Assembly (NCBI GenBank): GCA_937897665.1
Contig: CALCPB010000831.1
Span: forward strand, 1 to 8,860
Origin: an uncultured Halomicronema sp.
GTDB lineage: Bacteria > Cyanobacteriota > Cyanobacteriia > Phormidesmidales > Phormidesmidaceae
Direction: 5' to 3'
Length of the DNA stretch: 8,860 nucleotides
In this document: positions 6,214-8,860 of the stretch, one piece after another
How the letters are laid out: each line of letters begins with the position of its first letter
Numbering within the stretch: the stretch's first letter is position 1
Made by a program: the position numbers and the translations under genes
Notes under the pieces: generated by a model
Database searches by the model: none
Told to the model about the DNA's origin: nothing
The model's input: the letters and a program-made list of their open reading frames with translations, nothing else

Positions 6214-7728
6214 CTAGGGTTGTAGAAGGTTGGCTAGGGTAGATTGGGTACCTGCTTCATAGAGTTGGTAGAGGTGCGCCGTGACCGATTCGACGAAGCG
6301 CGGTGACTGACGCAAACTGCCAAAAATCTCCGTCAGCGCTAGCAACGGAGTTGGATCGGCTCCGCCAGCTTGTGCGCGTTCTGTCAGAAGATCAGCCATG
6401 GGGTCGTCCAAGGGCAGCCCATGACCCTGATCATCCTGGCCGTTAAGGTAACGGAACCAAGCAGCGACAGTGAAACTTAAGTAGGCGATCGCGCCGTTCT
6501 GACTAAGCTGATCCTGCAGAGAGCCCAGCATCCACTTGGGCAGCTTGGCGGAACTGTTGAGACAAAGGCGAGACAGCTGATCGCGAATCTTGGGGTTCGA
6601 AAACCGCACGATCAGGGTTCGTTTATACTGGCTCACGTCAATGCCAGGAACCGGTTTTAGGGTGGGGGTGACTTCATACATCAGCCGCTCTACTGCCTGG
6701 CGAATCTGGACGTCGGCCATCGCTTCGAGGATGTAGGTGTAGCCCTTGAGCGACCCGAGGTAGCCAATGAGCAGGTGACTAGTGTTGAGCAGCCGCAGCT
6801 TCATGATCTCGTAGGGATGCACATCGTCGGTCATCTGCACGCCGACGCGTTCCCAGTTGGGGCGACCATTGCAGAAGCGATCTTCCACCACCCACTGCAG
6901 AAAAGGTTCTGCGACCACGGGCCAGCCATCATCAAGGCCAAACTGATCGGCCACCATTTGCCGATCGCTGGGGGTAGTGGCAGGGGTAATCCGGTCCACC
7001 ATACAGTTAGGAAAAGCGACGTGCTCGGCAATCCAATCCCCCAAGTCGGGATTTTGCAGGCGGGCAAAGGTGGTTAGCATTTTGCGAGCGATCGTACCGT
7101 TGCCTTGAATATTGTCGCAGGAGAGCACGGTGAAGGGGGCGATGCCCTGTTTTCGCCGTCGCTCCAGCGCCGCTGTCAGGAAGCCGTAGACTCCGTAGGG
7201 GGCGTCAGGATTCTGTAGATCGTGCTGAATAGTCGGATGGTGGGTGTCAAATTCGCCGCTGCCCTCAATGACGTAGTAGCCGCCTTCCGTGATCGTGAGT
7301 GTAACGATGCGACAGGTTGGGTCTGCCAGAGTGGCGATGACGGCTGGGCGATCTTCGGGAGCATACAAATACTGAGTAATAGCGCCAACTACCCGAGCCG
7401 TATCGCCACTGGGAGATCGCTCCACCAGCGTATACAAACAATCCTGCTCAGCTAACACGTCACGCATTTTGCGGTCAAATTCCAGCAGACCGACGCCACA
7501 GATGCCCCAGTTGCTACCGGGATGCTGCTCCAGGTAGTTGTCTAGGTAAAGCGCCTGATGCGCCCGATGAAAGCCCCCGACGCCAATGTGAACAATGCCA
7601 GGGGTGACGGCGCGGCGCTCGTACTGGGGCAACCGTACCTGGGCGGTTAGCTGACTGAGCGATCGCTCATTTAACGGGATGCTAGAGGTCGTGGGGACGT
7701 TGCTGCTGGACGGCGTCAGGTTGCTCAT
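6214..7728 (-). CDS. mtlK: Mannitol 2-dehydrogenase (long-chain polyol dehydrogenase family)
   Basis: NAD-dependent oxidation of a hexitol or pentitol, typically D-mannitol to D-fructose, in the cytosol. 504 residues, near the family's usual size of about 490-500. The N-terminal cofactor site is HIGVGGFHRAHQ (47-58). TEGGYY and SCDNIQGNG (Asn206) follow, then FPNCMVDRITP (Asp245), VVAEPFLQWVVED, and the catalytic KLRLLNTSH with Lys310, Asn315 and His318. The spacings equal those of Asn191, Asp230, Lys295, Asn300 and His303 in Pseudomonas fluorescens mannitol 2-dehydrogenase. Fructuronate reductase and arabinitol dehydrogenase are relatives, so the exact polyol is inferred; the transporter neighbour favours mannitol or sorbitol. 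The start is ATG 7728; a TTG at 7740 would add four residues. Either start overlaps the upstream ABC gene. The first 16 or so residues, rich in Ser, Thr and Pro, precede the family core. Confidence 0.9.
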   Translation of the reverse strand: MSNLTPSSSNVPTTSSIPLNERSLSQLTAQVRLPQYERRAVTPGIVHIGVGGFHRAHQALYLDNYLEQHPGSNWGICGVGLLEFDRKMRDVLAEQDCLYTLVERSPSGDTARVVGAITQYLYAPEDRPAVIATLADPTCRIVTLTITEGGYYVIEGSGEFDTHHPTIQHDLQNPDAPYGVYGFLTAALERRRKQGIAPFTVLSCDNIQGNGTIARKMLTTFARLQNPDLGDWIAEHVAFPNCMVDRITPATTPSDRQMVADQFGLDDGWPVVAEPFLQWVVEDRFCNGRPNWERVGVQMTDDVHPYEIMKLRLLNTSHLLIGYLGSLKGYTYILEAMADVQIRQAVERLMYEVTPTLKPVPGIDVSQYKRTLIVRFSNPKIRDQLSRLCLNSSAKLPKWMLGSLQDQLSQNGAIAYLSFTVAAWFRYLNGQDDQGHGLPLDDPMADLLTERAQAGGADPTPLLALTEIFGSLRQSPRFVESVTAHLYQLYEAGTQSTLANLLQP

Positions 7729-8860
7729 TAAATCGCTCAAGGGGTGCAGAAGGGTGTTCTAGAGTCAGGCGATGGCGCTCAGCTTTGGGAATGACGAGAC
7801 CGGCACGATCAAATAGGTGGCAGAGAGTGCCATCGATGTGGATCGGGACGTGGTCGTGCACCTTGGCGCGGCTGTCGCCATCGGCTTGCACGATGAAAGT
7901 ATCGCCCCCAGCAATTTTGACGTAGAGGTAGGTGGCACCCCCCAGTCGTTCCACTACCAGCACTTCGCCAAGGAGCGTGGGAATGTCGGCGTCAATCCGC
8001 AAATGTTCGGGCCGAATGCCCAGGGTGGCGCGATCGCCGACCTTTAGCGTCTTCGGCTGCACGGGAACGGTGACCGTCGCCTCCCCCGGTAGGCGCACCG
8101 CCGTAGCCGAATCTTGCACGCCGGTCGTTGTCACGGGCAGAAAGTTCATCTTCGGTGAGCCAATGAAGCCCGCCACAAACAGATTGCGGGGATGATGATA
8201 CAGCTCTAGGGGGGAGCCGACTTGCTCCACCACGCCGCCCTGCAACACCACAATCTTGTCCGCCAGAGTCATCGCCTCCACCTGGTCGTGGGTGACATAA
8301 ATCATCGTGGACTGGAGACTTTCGTGGAGCCCCGCTAGCTCTAGCCGCATCTTCACCCGCAGGGCCGCGTCCAGGTTAGACAGCGGCTCATCAAACAAAA
8401 AGACCTTAGGATTGCGCACCAGTGCCCGACCGATCGCCACCCGCTGCCGCTGACCACCCGAAAGAGCCTTGGGTTTGCGATCGAGCAGTGGCGCCAGTTG
8501 TAAAATTTTGCCGACTTCCTTGGCGCGCTCATAGCGCTGGGCTTTGGACACCCCGGCCAAACGCAGGCTAAAGGCCATGTTTTCGGCCACGGTCATATGG
8601 GGATAGAGGGCATAGGTCTGGAACACCATAGCCAGTCCTCGCTTATCAGGGGACACTTCGTTCATGCGTTCACCATCCACCAGCAGCTCGCCAGCGGTAA
8701 TGTCTTCTAGCCCCGCGATCATGCGCAGCAGGGTCGATTTGCCGCCGCCCGACGGGCCTGCGAAGAGCGCCAGCGGGCCGCCGATGATGCGGCCTTTCCA
8801 AGAGCCGAAAACGGTGTCTCGGGCGAGCGTCCATGCGCAGAGTTCTTCAAGTTCGGCGCG
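7682..8860 (-). CDS. smoK: Polyol/sugar ABC transporter ATP-binding subunit (SmoK/UgpC/MalK type), 5' end outside window
   Basis: Energises uptake of a sugar or polyol through an inner-membrane permease pair. Over 392 visible codons: Walker A GPSGGGKS (35-42), Q-loop FQTYALYPHM (Gln81), signature LSGGQRQR (133-140), Walker B FLFDEP (Asp157, Glu158), D-loop SNLD and H-loop VTHDQVEAMT (His191). A C-terminal regulatory fold follows, with FIGSPKMNFL and LGIRPEHL. Stretches such as TMIYVTHDQVEAMTLADKI and GFIGSPKMN closely recall SmoK of the Rhodobacter sorbitol/mannitol operon. The next gene is a mannitol dehydrogenase, which supports a polyol substrate. Two oddities: the 34 residues before Walker A do not look like an ABC N-terminus, and about 33 residues extend past the usual C-terminus. 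The frame is open to the window edge with no ATG, GTG or TTG before 8722. That ATG lies after Walker A and cannot be the true start. Confidence 0.92.
   Translation of the reverse strand, partial: RAELEELCAWTLARDTVFGSWKGRIIGGPLALFAGPSGGGKSTLLRMIAGLEDITAGELLVDGERMNEVSPDKRGLAMVFQTYALYPHMTVAENMAFSLRLAGVSKAQRYERAKEVGKILQLAPLLDRKPKALSGGQRQRVAIGRALVRNPKVFLFDEPLSNLDAALRVKMRLELAGLHESLQSTMIYVTHDQVEAMTLADKIVVLQGGVVEQVGSPLELYHHPRNLFVAGFIGSPKMNFLPVTTTGVQDSATAVRLPGEATVTVPVQPKTLKVGDRATLGIRPEHLRIDADIPTLLGEVLVVERLGGATYLYVKIAGGDTFIVQADGDSRAKVHDHVPIHIDGTLCHLFDRAGLVIPKAERHRLTLEHPSAPLERFNEQPDAVQQQRPHDL

Noticed and set aside
1..8860. tRNA, rRNA or CRISPR arrays
   Set aside because: No cloverleaf, rRNA-like or regularly spaced direct-repeat pattern was seen; the only strict periodicity is the 123-bp propeller repeat, which is coding.

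Overview
The window reads as chromosomal DNA of a cyanobacterium. The palindrome GCGATCGC (HIP1), a hallmark of many cyanobacterial genomes, occurs 14 times by my count. One gene encodes a GAF domain with the cysteine pattern of cyanobacteriochromes, a photoreceptor class confined to cyanobacteria. A filamentous, Leptolyngbya-like genome would fit the style of the region, but I cannot name a genus from sequence alone.

Layout, left to right. Bases 1-831 hold the 3' end of DNA polymerase IV (dinB). A gene-poor spacer follows, with a short tandem repeat. Next is a probably exported seven-bladed beta-propeller protein (1181-2248) whose blades repeat every 41 residues exactly. The following spacer carries a frameshifted remnant of an IS630-type transposase (2358-2529). 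Directly after it, with a good ribosome binding site, lies the most striking gene (2651-4879). It is a 742-residue cyclic-di-GMP enzyme with the order Cys-rich N-terminus, EAL, GAF, GGDEF. Its GAF is a predicted DXCF-type dual-cysteine cyanobacteriochrome. Convergent to it is a small membrane protein of unknown function (5007-5594, minus). A 619-base gene-free stretch with two 34-base palindromes separates this from a two-gene minus-strand unit: a mannitol 2-dehydrogenase (6214-7728) and, upstream, the ATP-binding subunit of a SmoK/UgpC/MalK-type ABC transporter (7682-8860, cut by the window edge).

How the genes fit together. The ABC ATPase and the dehydrogenase overlap by 47 bases and form a polyol import-and-oxidation module like the smo/mtlK operon of Rhodobacter. 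The permease and binding-protein genes should lie beyond the right edge. The EAL-GAF-GGDEF protein probably works alone as a light-controlled switch that makes or breaks c-di-GMP; its layout matches the C-terminal half of Synechocystis Cph2. The propeller, the membrane protein and dinB show no clear functional link to it.

Two cautions. About 100 bases at the right end encode, in frame with the ABC Walker A motif, a segment unlike any ABC N-terminus; this may be a rearrangement or an assembly join. Functional calls rest on motifs read by eye, without database searches.
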